Shown here piece by piece: positions 19,973 through 28,045 of a DNA stretch of 51,220 nt (positions are counted from its first letter, which is position 1; every line of letters begins with the position of its first letter). Location: positions 1-51,220 of IMG/VR virus record IMGVR_UViG_3300005096_000113. The stretch is one strand, 5' to 3'. This stretch comes from a virus. The notes under the pieces were generated by a model. That model ran no database searches. It saw nothing but the letters and a program-made list of their open reading frames with translations, and was not told the origin of the DNA. The translations under genes and the position numbers were made by a program.

Positions 19973-21648
19973 TGACTTCTATTCCCACTCCTTATGCTTA
20001 TCAGCAAAAAGTAATTGATGACTCGATAGCGGCTATTACTTCATCGGCAGACTCATTTGTTGTAAACGCAGCGCCCGGCTCAGGGAAGAGTGTTATATTT
20101 TCATTAACTATTATGGAGTTAATCAGGCTATTCCCGAAAATTAATATATTAATTATTGCCCACAAACAAGATCTAATTAAGCAAGCCGAGAATCATGTGC
20201 TTATTGCTAATAAAGATATCCCCGTCGGTGTTTTTTGCGCGAGTATGAATCGATTTGAGCAAAAACAGATAACGATTGGCTCAAGAGAAACGCTACGCTC
20301 TCGGATAAAAGACCTTGGCCGATATGACGTAGTAATGATTGACGAGTGTCATAAGGTTGATTTTGGGCCAAAGGATAAGCCCTCCTCCTATCAAAAGATA
20401 ATGGCAGCCCTACGAGTAACGCGTCCGGCTATCCGTCTCATTGGCTACTCGGCCACTCCTTACCGACAAGGAACGGGCAACGTGTACGGCCCTGGGAAGT
20501 TTTTTGATAAAGCGATTTGCAATATATCCATTAAGTGGTGCATGGATGAGGGGTATCTATGTAATGTCAGGTCAACGCCCACCACTAGTGAAGCCAATAT
20601 TGACACCTCTCAGATAAAACTTGTTGCTGGGGACTTCAATAAAAAAGAACTCGGGATCGCCGCGGCAAAAACGGAGTTAGTTAGGCGAATGATTGATGAT
20701 TGGCAGATAAATACACGGAGAGCAAATAAGCAATGCACCATGTTCTTCTGCTCAGGTATAAAGCACGGGGAAATGATCACTGAAGAGCTGTCACGCCTTG
20801 GATATGCTGTGCCGTTCGTTACTGGTGAGACGCCAATAAAGAGGCGTGACGAGATACTCAGGCAGCTATCCTTGGGGCTTATTCATGGCGTTGTTAATTA
20901 CGGTCTATATACAGAGGGGACCGACATCCCAAGAATTGATTGTGTTGTTATCGCTCGGCCCGCAAAGGTGTTGTCTCTTTATATCCAGATGGTTACTAGG
21001 GTTGTTCGCCTCTTCGAAGGGAAGACTTACGGACTACTGCTTGATTACGGCGGATGCATCCAGCGCTTTGGGCCAATTGATTGTGCGCTACCTGAAGAGC
21101 CCAAGCAAAAAGACTCACGCGTACAGCCATGCCCTAATGATGAGTGCAAAGAGCTTGTCAGTATCTATGCGAACAAATGCAAGACATGCGGGCTAGTCAT
21201 TAAAGAGGTAGCAAAAAAATGCAGCAACTGCGGCGCAAAGAACTTTCCGTCCGCAAAGGAATGCAAAGAGTGCCAGTATCTTTTTTTTGACCATAGTTTT
21301 ACATCCGATGGCGATATTGATATCCTCTCTGATCGGAAAATAACAAGACCTGCTGCTTTCCATAAGGCCTACCATAAAAAAGCAACCCGTCGATCTTACG
21401 TGAAGGTAATATTTAAAGACACAGAGAATGGTCAAGAATATAGGAAAAATCTATATCATGCCTTTCAAGGTATTGCTGGAATTATTGCCCGTAAGGAATT
21501 GGCAAGATTGATAGGTAAGAATAGATGCTACACATGTGAACAGGTTGTTACCGCAATAACGGAAGCCAACCCTAGCATTAGATCAGTAACGGTGAACCCA
21601 GACTATACGGTTCATTCATTTGAGCTTAACCGAGGAACAGAAAAATGA
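19972..21648 (+). CDS. SF2 DEAD/DEAH-type helicase with zinc ribbons (558 aa)
   Basis: Motif I APGSGKS near residue 35, motif II DECH near 124, motif III SATPYR near 159, motif VI QMVTRVVR near 338. Two zinc-ribbon pairs follow at about 386-436 (CPNDEC with CKTC, then CSNC with CKEC). A C-terminal domain of about 110 residues is unassigned. Related phage helicases remodel replication forks or recombination intermediates (UvsW/RadD-like). Its position behind the BRO-N-like protein and ahead of the ligase fits replication. AGGAAG precedes the ATG; the stop overlaps the next start as ATGA. Confidence 0.85.
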   Translation: MTSIPTPYAYQQKVIDDSIAAITSSADSFVVNAAPGSGKSVIFSLTIMELIRLFPKINILIIAHKQDLIKQAENHVLIANKDIPVGVFCASMNRFEQKQITIGSRETLRSRIKDLGRYDVVMIDECHKVDFGPKDKPSSYQKIMAALRVTRPAIRLIGYSATPYRQGTGNVYGPGKFFDKAICNISIKWCMDEGYLCNVRSTPTTSEANIDTSQIKLVAGDFNKKELGIAAAKTELVRRMIDDWQINTRRANKQCTMFFCSGIKHGEMITEELSRLGYAVPFVTGETPIKRRDEILRQLSLGLIHGVVNYGLYTEGTDIPRIDCVVIARPAKVLSLYIQMVTRVVRLFEGKTYGLLLDYGGCIQRFGPIDCALPEEPKQKDSRVQPCPNDECKELVSIYANKCKTCGLVIKEVAKKCSNCGAKNFPSAKECKECQYLFFDHSFTSDGDIDILSDRKITRPAAFHKAYHKKATRRSYVKVIFKDTENGQEYRKNLYHAFQGIAGIIARKELARLIGKNRCYTCEQVVTAITEANPSIRSVTVNPDYTVHSFELNRGTEK

Positions 21649-22001
21649 TTGATGGAATTGATGAGATTGATGGTTTTATTATTTTGTTCTGCAATCACCT
21701 TTCGGAAATCAACGAAAAAATAAAGGAAGGCGATGAGGTAATCAAGTATCAGTATGTGGTAACTAAAAATGATGATTGTAGAATATTAAATATCGAGATG
21801 ACTCATAAAAATGACACAACGTGTCTAGATATTCCGTATTCATTGATAACTTCTTCTTATAGCTCCTCAGTCGGTGACCACTATGCTTATGGTGTTAATT
21901 CATCAATTATTAGTCAGTTAATTTCAGCGGGGAAAAGTGATGCCACAAAAATTAAATACACAAGGGTTTATAGCAAGGTCCGTAGCGATCCACGGCAGTA
22001 A
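21645..22001 (+). CDS. Hypothetical acidic protein (118 aa)
   Basis: Not recognised. Starts inside the helicase stop (ATGA) and its end overlaps the next gene by about 60 bases in another frame. It is acidic at the N-terminus (MIDGIDEIDGFI) with a beta-rich centre. Translational coupling with the helicase suggests joint expression. Confidence 0.6.
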   Translation: MIDGIDEIDGFIILFCNHLSEINEKIKEGDEVIKYQYVVTKNDDCRILNIEMTHKNDTTCLDIPYSLITSSYSSSVGDHYAYGVNSSIISQLISAGKSDATKIKYTRVYSKVRSDPRQ

Positions 22002-22230
22002 ATATGATTACTCAAAAGCGGTATATGTTAACGCAAGAACAAAACTTAAAATTATATGCCAGCATCCAAAGCATGGATTTTTCTACCAAACGCCAAACAC
22101 TCATCTTAGTGGTAGTGGTTGTCCGGACTGCGGTAAAAATGCAGTAAAGAGGAAGAGGAGGTCAGCCTCATTAATTGGGTTACTAGAGAGGAGCGAAAGG
22201 GAATACAGGCCAAGGCATAAGATAACTTAA
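21940..22230 (+). CDS. DUF723-type zinc-finger protein (96 aa)
   Basis: Residues about 10-67 hold the pattern F-x-A-R...HGSKYDYSKAVYVNARTKL, then IICQHPKHGFFYQTPNTHLSGSG, then CPDCG, the repeat found in phage-borne Vsr/homing-nuclease-associated proteins. No nuclease domain follows: the C-terminus is a short basic tail (KRKRRS). It may bind DNA alone or be the remnant of a larger nuclease. I use ATG 21940 with GGGGAAA upstream; it overlaps the preceding gene by 62 bases, a long but possible overlap. Confidence 0.68.
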   Translation: MPQKLNTQGFIARSVAIHGSKYDYSKAVYVNARTKLKIICQHPKHGFFYQTPNTHLSGSGCPDCGKNAVKRKRRSASLIGLLERSEREYRPRHKIT

Positions 22231-22240
22231 CCCGCAATTG

Positions 22241-22262
22241 AGGCCACTTATAGAGTGGCTTC
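22241..22262 (+). other. Intergenic hairpin, weak terminator candidate
   Basis: AGGCCACT and AGTGGCTT pair (one G-T) around a 5-base loop, followed by CTTCATT and not a clean T-run. It lies in the 55-base gap between the DUF723 gene and 22286. Confidence 0.45.
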
Positions 22263-22285
22263 TTCATTACTAAAGAGGATTAAAG

Positions 22286-22651
22286 ATGATTGAAGAGTTA
22301 AGCAAGAAATCTCAAATTATATTTCTTAAAGAGCAGCTTCAGTATTTTTTTGATGATCCGATTCATGATCAGATAATAAAATTTCAAGCGCGGTTAATGT
22401 CAGGGGGTGATGTAGAAATATCTAATGACGACTTCGTTAAATACATTAATAACTTAATTAAGAATGAGGCCTTACTATCACAGCTGAAAGAGTCATCTTG
22501 GATTGCTGCTAAATTCGACGACCGCAGTTTAAAATTGAACGTCATAATAAACAAGCATCACATTAGGGCAAAGAGAACCACAGATGATGTTATTTGTTAT
22601 TTCACTGAGAAAGGTGGGGATAATAAATCACTGCTACCTTATGACTTGTAG
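22286..22651 (+). CDS. Hypothetical protein (121 aa)
   Basis: Not recognised. Helical, mixed charge, with a beta-like segment SLKLNVIINKHHIRAKRTTDDVICYF near the C-terminus. GAGGAT precedes the ATG. Lies between the DUF723 protein and the ligase in the replication operon. Confidence 0.65.
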   Translation: MIEELSKKSQIIFLKEQLQYFFDDPIHDQIIKFQARLMSGGDVEISNDDFVKYINNLIKNEALLSQLKESSWIAAKFDDRSLKLNVIINKHHIRAKRTTDDVICYFTEKGGDNKSLLPYDL

Positions 22652-22674
22652 CATAAAAATAAAGAGGAAATAAA

Positions 22675-23718
22675 ATGAGTCTTAACACAGTAAAGCTTTT
22701 CAAGTTGCCTAATAGAGAGTGGACTATAACCCCGAATTATAACGACTTAAGTTATACTGTCGAGTATGGAATTATAGACGGCGAACAGCAATTAGCTATT
22801 ACGAAATGCAAAGACGTTAATGATTTGAATGAAAAAATATGGGCAAGGGTCACTAAGCAAATTGATATCAATGACTACCATTATAATCTAGAGCAGAGTT
22901 GCTCACGAATATCGCCGATGCTTGCCTTGGATTACACTAAAGTCCCCCACCGCCTTTCATTCAGAAACAGCGTTGCCTGCCAGCCAAAATTGGACGGCTT
23001 AAGATTGACTTATGGCAAGTCACATAAGCACAAAAAAGTGGACGGCTTCCATAGCCGTGGTGGAAAATCTCGGTATCACTTGGAGCACCTCACTGAAGCA
23101 TCCGCCAATCTACTTAAGGAGGTAAGGAGAATGGCATCCTGCGAGGCGCTTGATGGGGAAGTATGCAAGCATGATGTGTCACTTCAAAAAATAAATAGCG
23201 CAGCCCAAGTAACGAACGACTTAACGCCACAGCTAGAGTACCATGTTTTTGACCTGGTTATTTTAAATATGCCATTCTCTGAGAGGTATGCGATCCTCTG
23301 GGCAGCGATATCCAACCTGGCGGACAGTGATGGCCTTAAGTTGGTCCCGTGCGACTATATTGAATCAGAGGAGCAGGTTATCCCACAGCATAATATCTAT
23401 CGCGCTAGCGGCTACGAGGGCATCATGCTGCGTGATGCAAACTCAGACTACGTTCTCGGGAAGCGAACACCAGGGCTTTTTAAATACAAAGAGTTTGATC
23501 ATTGCCAGGCTGTTGTATTAGGGATTATGACCGATAAAAATGGGCTTGATTATTACCTGGCTAGAAGTCTAGATACAGGCGTAAATTTCGAGGTCGTCCC
23601 AAAACTTCCTGCTGAAGATCGGGAAAATTTATCACATATGACCGGGAAGGAAGTTACGGTTAAATTTCAGAACCTATCGGATGCTGGAGTGCCAGTGTTT
23701 CCTGTTTGCGTTAACTAA
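22675..23718 (+). CDS. ATP-dependent DNA ligase with N-terminal WGR-like domain (347 aa)
   Basis: Residues about 10-60 (SYTVEYGIIDGEQQLAITKC) look like a WGR domain. The nucleotidyltransferase core has motif I KLDGLR with Lys 105 as the adenylated residue, motif III ALDGEVCKHD, motif IV EGIMLRD and motif V GLFKYKEF. The C-terminal 70 residues fit a small OB fold. It would seal nicks in phage DNA replication and recombination. GAGGAAA precedes the ATG. Last gene of the rightward operon, converging with the late operon. Confidence 0.88.
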   Translation: MSLNTVKLFKLPNREWTITPNYNDLSYTVEYGIIDGEQQLAITKCKDVNDLNEKIWARVTKQIDINDYHYNLEQSCSRISPMLALDYTKVPHRLSFRNSVACQPKLDGLRLTYGKSHKHKKVDGFHSRGGKSRYHLEHLTEASANLLKEVRRMASCEALDGEVCKHDVSLQKINSAAQVTNDLTPQLEYHVFDLVILNMPFSERYAILWAAISNLADSDGLKLVPCDYIESEEQVIPQHNIYRASGYEGIMLRDANSDYVLGKRTPGLFKYKEFDHCQAVVLGIMTDKNGLDYYLARSLDTGVNFEVVPKLPAEDRENLSHMTGKEVTVKFQNLSDAGVPVFPVCVN

Positions 23719-23740
23719 GAGAATAAGGGGGGGTTGTGTT

Positions 23741-23784
23741 ATCACGAAGGTCGGCTCGTATAGCGACAAGCAGGCCTTCGTGAT
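23741..23784. other. Long-looped hairpin between convergent operons
   Basis: ATCACGAAGG (23741-23750) and CCTTCGTGAT (23775-23784) form a perfect 10-bp stem with a 24-base loop, between the ligase (plus) and the last late gene (minus). No T-run follows on either strand, so a classic intrinsic terminator is not shown; it may act in mRNA end protection or Rho-linked termination. Confidence 0.75.
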
Positions 23785-23805
23785 TGGGTGGCCGGAAGAC
23801 TTACT

Positions 23806-24876
23806 TTAGAATGGCGCAATCACCGCTTGAGCAACGACACGGACGTCGATTGCATTTGTTGCAGTTAACGATATTGTCATCACTTGAGCAGCGCCAACGC
23901 CTGATAATGCCCGAGTAAAGTTCAATCCAGCAATTGCCGCGCCTGTTGTTTTTGTTAAGCCAATCTGACTAGCAATCGCTGTTGCATCAGCTGCAGCTCG
24001 ACCATCATTTTGAAGCATGACCGTGCCAACGATTGTATTCGCCGGTGTGCCCGCCTCCTGAATAAAAAACTCATATTCTACTTTAGCCGCTGAGTCTACC
24101 AAGATTGAAGCGACAATAGTGGCTGTCGTGACACCAAGCGTCGTTGTTACCGTTCCGCCACCGGATGCGATAACACCCGCTAGCGAGACGTTCAGCTCGT
24201 CAACTGCTTGCTCAAGATCAGTGGTCGTAGGATTGGCAATTACCTGCCCAGCTGTGAAAGTTGGAAGCTCAACGCCTGCGGCTGTTTTACCCACGAAAGC
24301 CCGAAGGTTGGCTAGCTCAGTCTGGATAGCCGCTAGCGTCGCCGGAGTTTCAACCCAAGCAGATGTAGCGCCATTATAGTAAAACCAAGTACCCGCTGAC
24401 GTTCCCTGGGTAACCTGAATGGTATCGCCATCCGCTGGCGTAGCCGACTCGGTCGTTACGGTAAAGGTCCATGCTCCCGTGCCACCAGAAACAAGATATG
24501 ATCCTTCCTGGCCTGCTGTCAGGTTATCAAGAAAGACAATATTCCCGACAACGATGGTGACGCCATCAACGGTATCACCGACATTCGCTGCGGCTTCAGC
24601 GGCTGCCACGTTTGCATAAAGAGTGTTATCCCTAGCAATCGCTGGGTCAAACCAGCTATCGGTATTAAGGATAGCGGTAATTTGCGTTTCTGTTAGATAG
24701 GCTTCCCAGCCTGTGCCTGTGCCGTCCGTATTGCGATACTCAATACCAGCAGCGTTTGTATGTTTACTACCAGCAACGGCAATATGGGAAGGGACGCCTG
24801 CGCCACCTTCCGTAATCTCAACTTCGCCAACGCCAATCGTGACGCCTTCCAAAAAGCCAGGAATGAATAATGGCAT
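23806..24876 (-). CDS. Tail fibre / virion adhesin (356 aa)
   Basis: An N-terminal part with GSKHTNAAGIEYRNTDGTGT (about residues 36-55) and WEAYLTETQ is a motif seen in marine and aquatic phage fibre proteins. The centre has Gly/Thr-rich beta repeats (VGDTVDGVTIVVGNIVFL), and the C-terminal third is Ala/Thr-rich and beta-rich (ending VRVVAQAVIAPF), as in trimeric fibres. AAGGAGAG precedes the ATG. Last gene of the late operon. No enzyme motif seen; receptor binding is inference. Confidence 0.65.
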   Translation of the reverse strand: MPLFIPGFLEGVTIGVGEVEITEGGAGVPSHIAVAGSKHTNAAGIEYRNTDGTGTGWEAYLTETQITAILNTDSWFDPAIARDNTLYANVAAAEAAANVGDTVDGVTIVVGNIVFLDNLTAGQEGSYLVSGGTGAWTFTVTTESATPADGDTIQVTQGTSAGTWFYYNGATSAWVETPATLAAIQTELANLRAFVGKTAAGVELPTFTAGQVIANPTTTDLEQAVDELNVSLAGVIASGGGTVTTTLGVTTATIVASILVDSAAKVEYEFFIQEAGTPANTIVGTVMLQNDGRAAADATAIASQIGLTKTTGAAIAGLNFTRALSGVGAAQVMTISLTATNAIDVRVVAQAVIAPF

Positions 24877-24903
24877 AGTATCTCTCCTTGATTAAGTATT
24901 TAA

Positions 24904-26244
24904 TTATACAATATTTAGCTTCGGATTGTAGAAGAACTGACGACCAGCTTCATATCGGTTAATAAAAATTCTTGCTTTAAATGCACCTATGGTTAGTACG
25001 TTAATAGCTAACTCCAGCTTTACCGCTCTTGATCCCGCGGGAGGGGCTACCCAGTCAGCTAATGAGGTGCCTGCTAGTAAAGGGGTTGGCACTGTCTTGG
25101 TTTTCTCTCGACTACCTAACACTTGCCATAAAGACGATGTCGCTTCGCCAAGGTAAGCTATTTCAATCCATGCATCGAACTGAGTCATAGGGATAGTGAA
25201 ATTTTCTAGGCATTGAATATCAATTGTTTTTACTCCAGTCGTAGTGAATATCCCAAAAAGGTCAAGGCTGGAAAACTGCGATCCTGTACTGATGCTACTC
25301 TTTGATGCCATTTGGTGGCTTAATTGTGTAGCAGCAAGAAGATCAATGTAAGGATTGGCTCCGTTATAATAAACGCCCGTGTCTTGCATGACATCACCGT
25401 AATAACCAAACCTCCTGATATTATACGTTAGCCCGGTGTCATGTGTATTATGAATGTACAGATAAGATGGAGGAACGACCACATCTATATTTGAAATGGC
25501 CTGAGCTGCGCTTAACTTGCAGGCAATTAGCTCACCAATGAACTTTGGTTGATTGGTGTTATTTAGCAACTCAAAAATAAAAGGCATTGAAGTCATTTGA
25601 GAAAAATCACAACCTGTCATTTTAATATGAACTGGATCGCCTACGGACGCTGTAACTAAACCACTGGGTCTAGATGATCCAAGAAAGGTGCATCCCTCGA
25701 TTTCAACAGGGGCGCCTCCTAGTAAAATTGATCCGCCATTCGCGTGGGAAAAATTCACTGTTGTGTTCTTTAGTAATAGTGACGTCTCCCTTACTGCTGT
25801 TGAACTCCCTAGCGTCATAAGCGCGTCATCACTCGTTAAGTCAAAATAACAGTCTTCAAAGTAAACACCCGCATCCGTTGCATTAAGTCGAACATCGTCT
25901 GCAATTCGGAATCTAGCACCATGGAAGGCCACATGGTCCCCATTGGTTATTGACATATCATTAAGGCTGGTCTGATCAAAGTTAATTGTATCCGCGCCAG
26001 TCGTTGGCTCGTATTCATCTGTTATAAAATTAACCCTAAAAACAATAGCGATGTTATCGGTGTCACTTCCAGCTGCAACTAAGTTAAACGCGCCTGCTAG
26101 TACTTCATTATGTAAGCTGCTCATCCATATGGTATCGCCAGGGTTCCATGTTGCGAGCGCGTTAGCTAATGTAGGCTCTGCATTTGCCTTTGATGATCCA
26201 TCACCCGTCCCTACTGCATTGCTATCTAAATAAACTATTGCCAT
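24904..26244 (-). CDS. Right-handed beta-helix tail protein (446 aa)
   Basis: The start AIVYLDSNAVGTGDGSSKANAEPTLANAL is typical of phage pectate-lyase-like proteins (D-x-NA-GTGDGSS). Residues about 80-290 have repeated short strands with Asn/Thr/Gly turns (ITNGDHVAFHGARFRI, GVYFEDCYFDL, VEIEGCTFLGS), i.e. stacked helix rungs. The last 150 residues form a separate beta domain. Such proteins serve as tailspikes that bind or cleave surface polysaccharide; no catalytic residues could be fixed by eye. GGAGAA precedes the ATG. Confidence 0.75.
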   Translation of the reverse strand: MAIVYLDSNAVGTGDGSSKANAEPTLANALATWNPGDTIWMSSLHNEVLAGAFNLVAAGSDTDNIAIVFRVNFITDEYEPTTGADTINFDQTSLNDMSITNGDHVAFHGARFRIADDVRLNATDAGVYFEDCYFDLTSDDALMTLGSSTAVRETSLLLKNTTVNFSHANGGSILLGGAPVEIEGCTFLGSSRPSGLVTASVGDPVHIKMTGCDFSQMTSMPFIFELLNNTNQPKFIGELIACKLSAAQAISNIDVVVPPSYLYIHNTHDTGLTYNIRRFGYYGDVMQDTGVYYNGANPYIDLLAATQLSHQMASKSSISTGSQFSSLDLFGIFTTTGVKTIDIQCLENFTIPMTQFDAWIEIAYLGEATSSLWQVLGSREKTKTVPTPLLAGTSLADWVAPPAGSRAVKLELAINVLTIGAFKARIFINRYEAGRQFFYNPKLNIV

Positions 26245-26799
26245 TTAATATTCTCCAATGTACGAGCCGGCACCCGGTACATGAAATGAGGGGGTTGAAT
26301 TAAAACTGAATATACCTATTAGCGGCATATGCTTCCCATCAACCGGGCCGACAGGCGGATTGACTACAGGTGGCGTATACGGTTGAGACTTTAATTTTTT
26401 ACGGTCTGGAATAACGGCCAGTCCTGGTATATGGAGATCACCTTGATTAGCTAAGCCTAGCCCCGCATCACTTAATAACTCCTGGATCTTTAGCATCCCA
26501 AGCTTTACTAAGGTCGCTGTCTCTATGTCATTTTTTTCAGGAAAGACAATACCATCTGGCGAAGTTCTCGTCGTGGTAATCGAATAGGATAATCCTGCTT
26601 GAGTTAACCCAATGTACGGAGAGTCAAGGATGATTGTCTTTAGTCCATCATCAACGCTTAATATTTTGTACGGTGATACCTCTCCCGTCACAATAAAAAT
26701 ATGTCCTGTCGCGACCGCACTAAAATCAGGTAGGCCAGCAAAGGAAAGGTTTGGGCTTGATGATATTACTGAAACCGTTCCTGTCTTAATCTGAGCCAT
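26245..26799 (-). CDS. Virion-associated protein, duplicated domain, copy 1 (184 aa)
   Basis: Residues 1-110 align with the whole next gene (26809-27150): LSFAGLPDFSAVATGHIFIV, PYKILSVDDGLKTIIL, SYSITTTRTSPDGIVFPEKNDIE. The C-terminal 75 residues are Pro-rich (PPVVNPPVGPVDG) and end SFHVPGAGSYIGEY. Domain of this kind occurs in baseplate/fibre connectors of aquatic phages. It is probably a structural part of the fibre set. Confidence 0.65.
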   Translation of the reverse strand: MAQIKTGTVSVISSSPNLSFAGLPDFSAVATGHIFIVTGEVSPYKILSVDDGLKTIILDSPYIGLTQAGLSYSITTTRTSPDGIVFPEKNDIETATLVKLGMLKIQELLSDAGLGLANQGDLHIPGLAVIPDRKKLKSQPYTPPVVNPPVGPVDGKHMPLIGIFSFNSTPSFHVPGAGSYIGEY

Positions 26800-26808
26800 T
26801 AGTTTTCC

Positions 26809-27150
26809 TTATAATGTATTAAGTATAGCTTGGACGCGCTCAGCCGACTGCTTAAAGATGCTAGCTATTTCAATATCATTCTTCTCTGGATACGGAATGT
26901 TTTCCGGGGATGTTGCTGATGTACTTATCGAATACGCTAAACCACTAGCGGTTGCTTCACCGATATACACGCCGACAATAACAGCCGTCTTTGCCACATT
27001 ATCAACAGAGTGAATAAAATAAGGAGGAACCTCGTCAGCAACAAGTAAAATATGCCCTCGATCAATTCCACTTAGATCAGGACTGCCTGCAAATGAGACA
27101 GCCTGAGAGCCGAGTGTCACGCTGATCGTCCCATCTATTAACTGAGTCAT
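26809..27150 (-). CDS. Virion-associated protein, duplicated domain, copy 2 (113 aa)
   Basis: A single-domain paralog of the N-terminus of 26245-26799, with SFAGSPDLSGIDRGHILLV, IHSVDNVAKTAVI and SYSISTSATSPENIPYPEKN. Starts within the stop of the preceding gene (ATGA). It contains no Pro-rich extension. Likely arose by tandem duplication. Confidence 0.68.
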   Translation of the reverse strand: MTQLIDGTISVTLGSQAVSFAGSPDLSGIDRGHILLVADEVPPYFIHSVDNVAKTAVIVGVYIGEATASGLAYSISTSATSPENIPYPEKNDIEIASIFKQSAERVQAILNTL

Positions 27151-27692
27151 CAGGTTATCTGCTCAATTTTTGTGAAACTAAAGTCAACATCATTAACGGC
27201 GGTATGAGTGAACTGGAAGGTTACATTTAGCGCATCGATAATAAAGTTCATATCGTAAGGGATTATATCACCACCGTGCATCATTTGAATCCCCCGGACT
27301 AAATTAGCCCCCTGGACTATACACATGACTTCTGTATGCATATACTTTGAATCGCCTGAATCCAATATCGATATTAAATATTTAATAGTGGCAAAGTCGT
27401 TTTTTGGGAAAACATCAACATTATGCAACACCGATGGAGCCAACGCCGACAACTTAACTTGAGGGACGCCTGCGCCATTATTGCCTGCAGGACCGCTAAT
27501 CCCCTGGTTTCCATCTGAGATAATAAGCTTAGTGCTATCAACGACAACAGTATCACTGGCTACCTCTTTTAGAATCCTAGTTGAGGCTTCATTGATCGAA
27601 ACAACAGTGCCAGTGGTTTCCTGTAATGTTGTTTTTGACTCATCATCTGAAAGGATAATAAATTGACGGCCATCTTCTGAAAGGACACTCAT
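27150..27692 (-). CDS. Fibre-like protein with collagen-type segment (180 aa)
   Basis: Residues about 60-75 include GNQGISGPAGNNGAG, a short Gly-x-y run as in collagen-like phage fibre linkers. The C-terminal 100 residues are beta-rich. The N-terminal part is Thr/Ser/Asp-rich. Start overlaps the end of 27689-28045. Structural role in the fibre or baseplate is likely. Confidence 0.6.
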   Translation of the reverse strand: MSVLSEDGRQFIILSDDESKTTLQETTGTVVSINEASTRILKEVASDTVVVDSTKLIISDGNQGISGPAGNNGAGVPQVKLSALAPSVLHNVDVFPKNDFATIKYLISILDSGDSKYMHTEVMCIVQGANLVRGIQMMHGGDIIPYDMNFIIDALNVTFQFTHTAVNDVDFSFTKIEQIT

Positions 27693-28045
27693 AAAACAGT
27701 CGTTCCAATTTTTGTTGTGGCGCTCCCTTCAATTAACGGGATGACCGATCCTGAGGCGTCAGTCAGCAATAAGTCATACGTGCCTTCAGCCCAGGTCATA
27801 ACTTTAATGATAGCTTCTGGTACTCGTATATCTAAGCTGCCCGTGACGCCAAGTGGTCCTGCAATATAACCATTAGCTGTGCTTATCTCAAGGTGAACGA
27901 TAGCGCCTCCTGGTGCGTCTCGTATCTCCATCTTTGCTGTTGCTCCTGTCAAGTCCATTGGTGTTTTATCTTTATTGAGAAGCGTTAGATCCCAGATAAA
28001 GTCACTATTTAGCCTGACGGTTATATCCTTTTGAGCTGGGTTCAT
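27689..28045 (-). CDS. Baseplate/fibre attachment domain protein (118 aa)
   Basis: The sequence pattern DITVRLNSDFIWDLTLLNKD, then MDLTGATAKMEIRDAPGG, then GTYDLLLTDASGSVIPLIEG is common in short phage proteins ahead of fibre genes, a beta-sandwich thought to attach fibres to the baseplate. GGAAC precedes the ATG and its stop overlaps the next gene. Confidence in the precise role is moderate. Confidence 0.65.
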   Translation of the reverse strand: MNPAQKDITVRLNSDFIWDLTLLNKDKTPMDLTGATAKMEIRDAPGGAIVHLEISTANGYIAGPLGVTGSLDIRVPEAIIKVMTWAEGTYDLLLTDASGSVIPLIEGSATTKIGTTVL

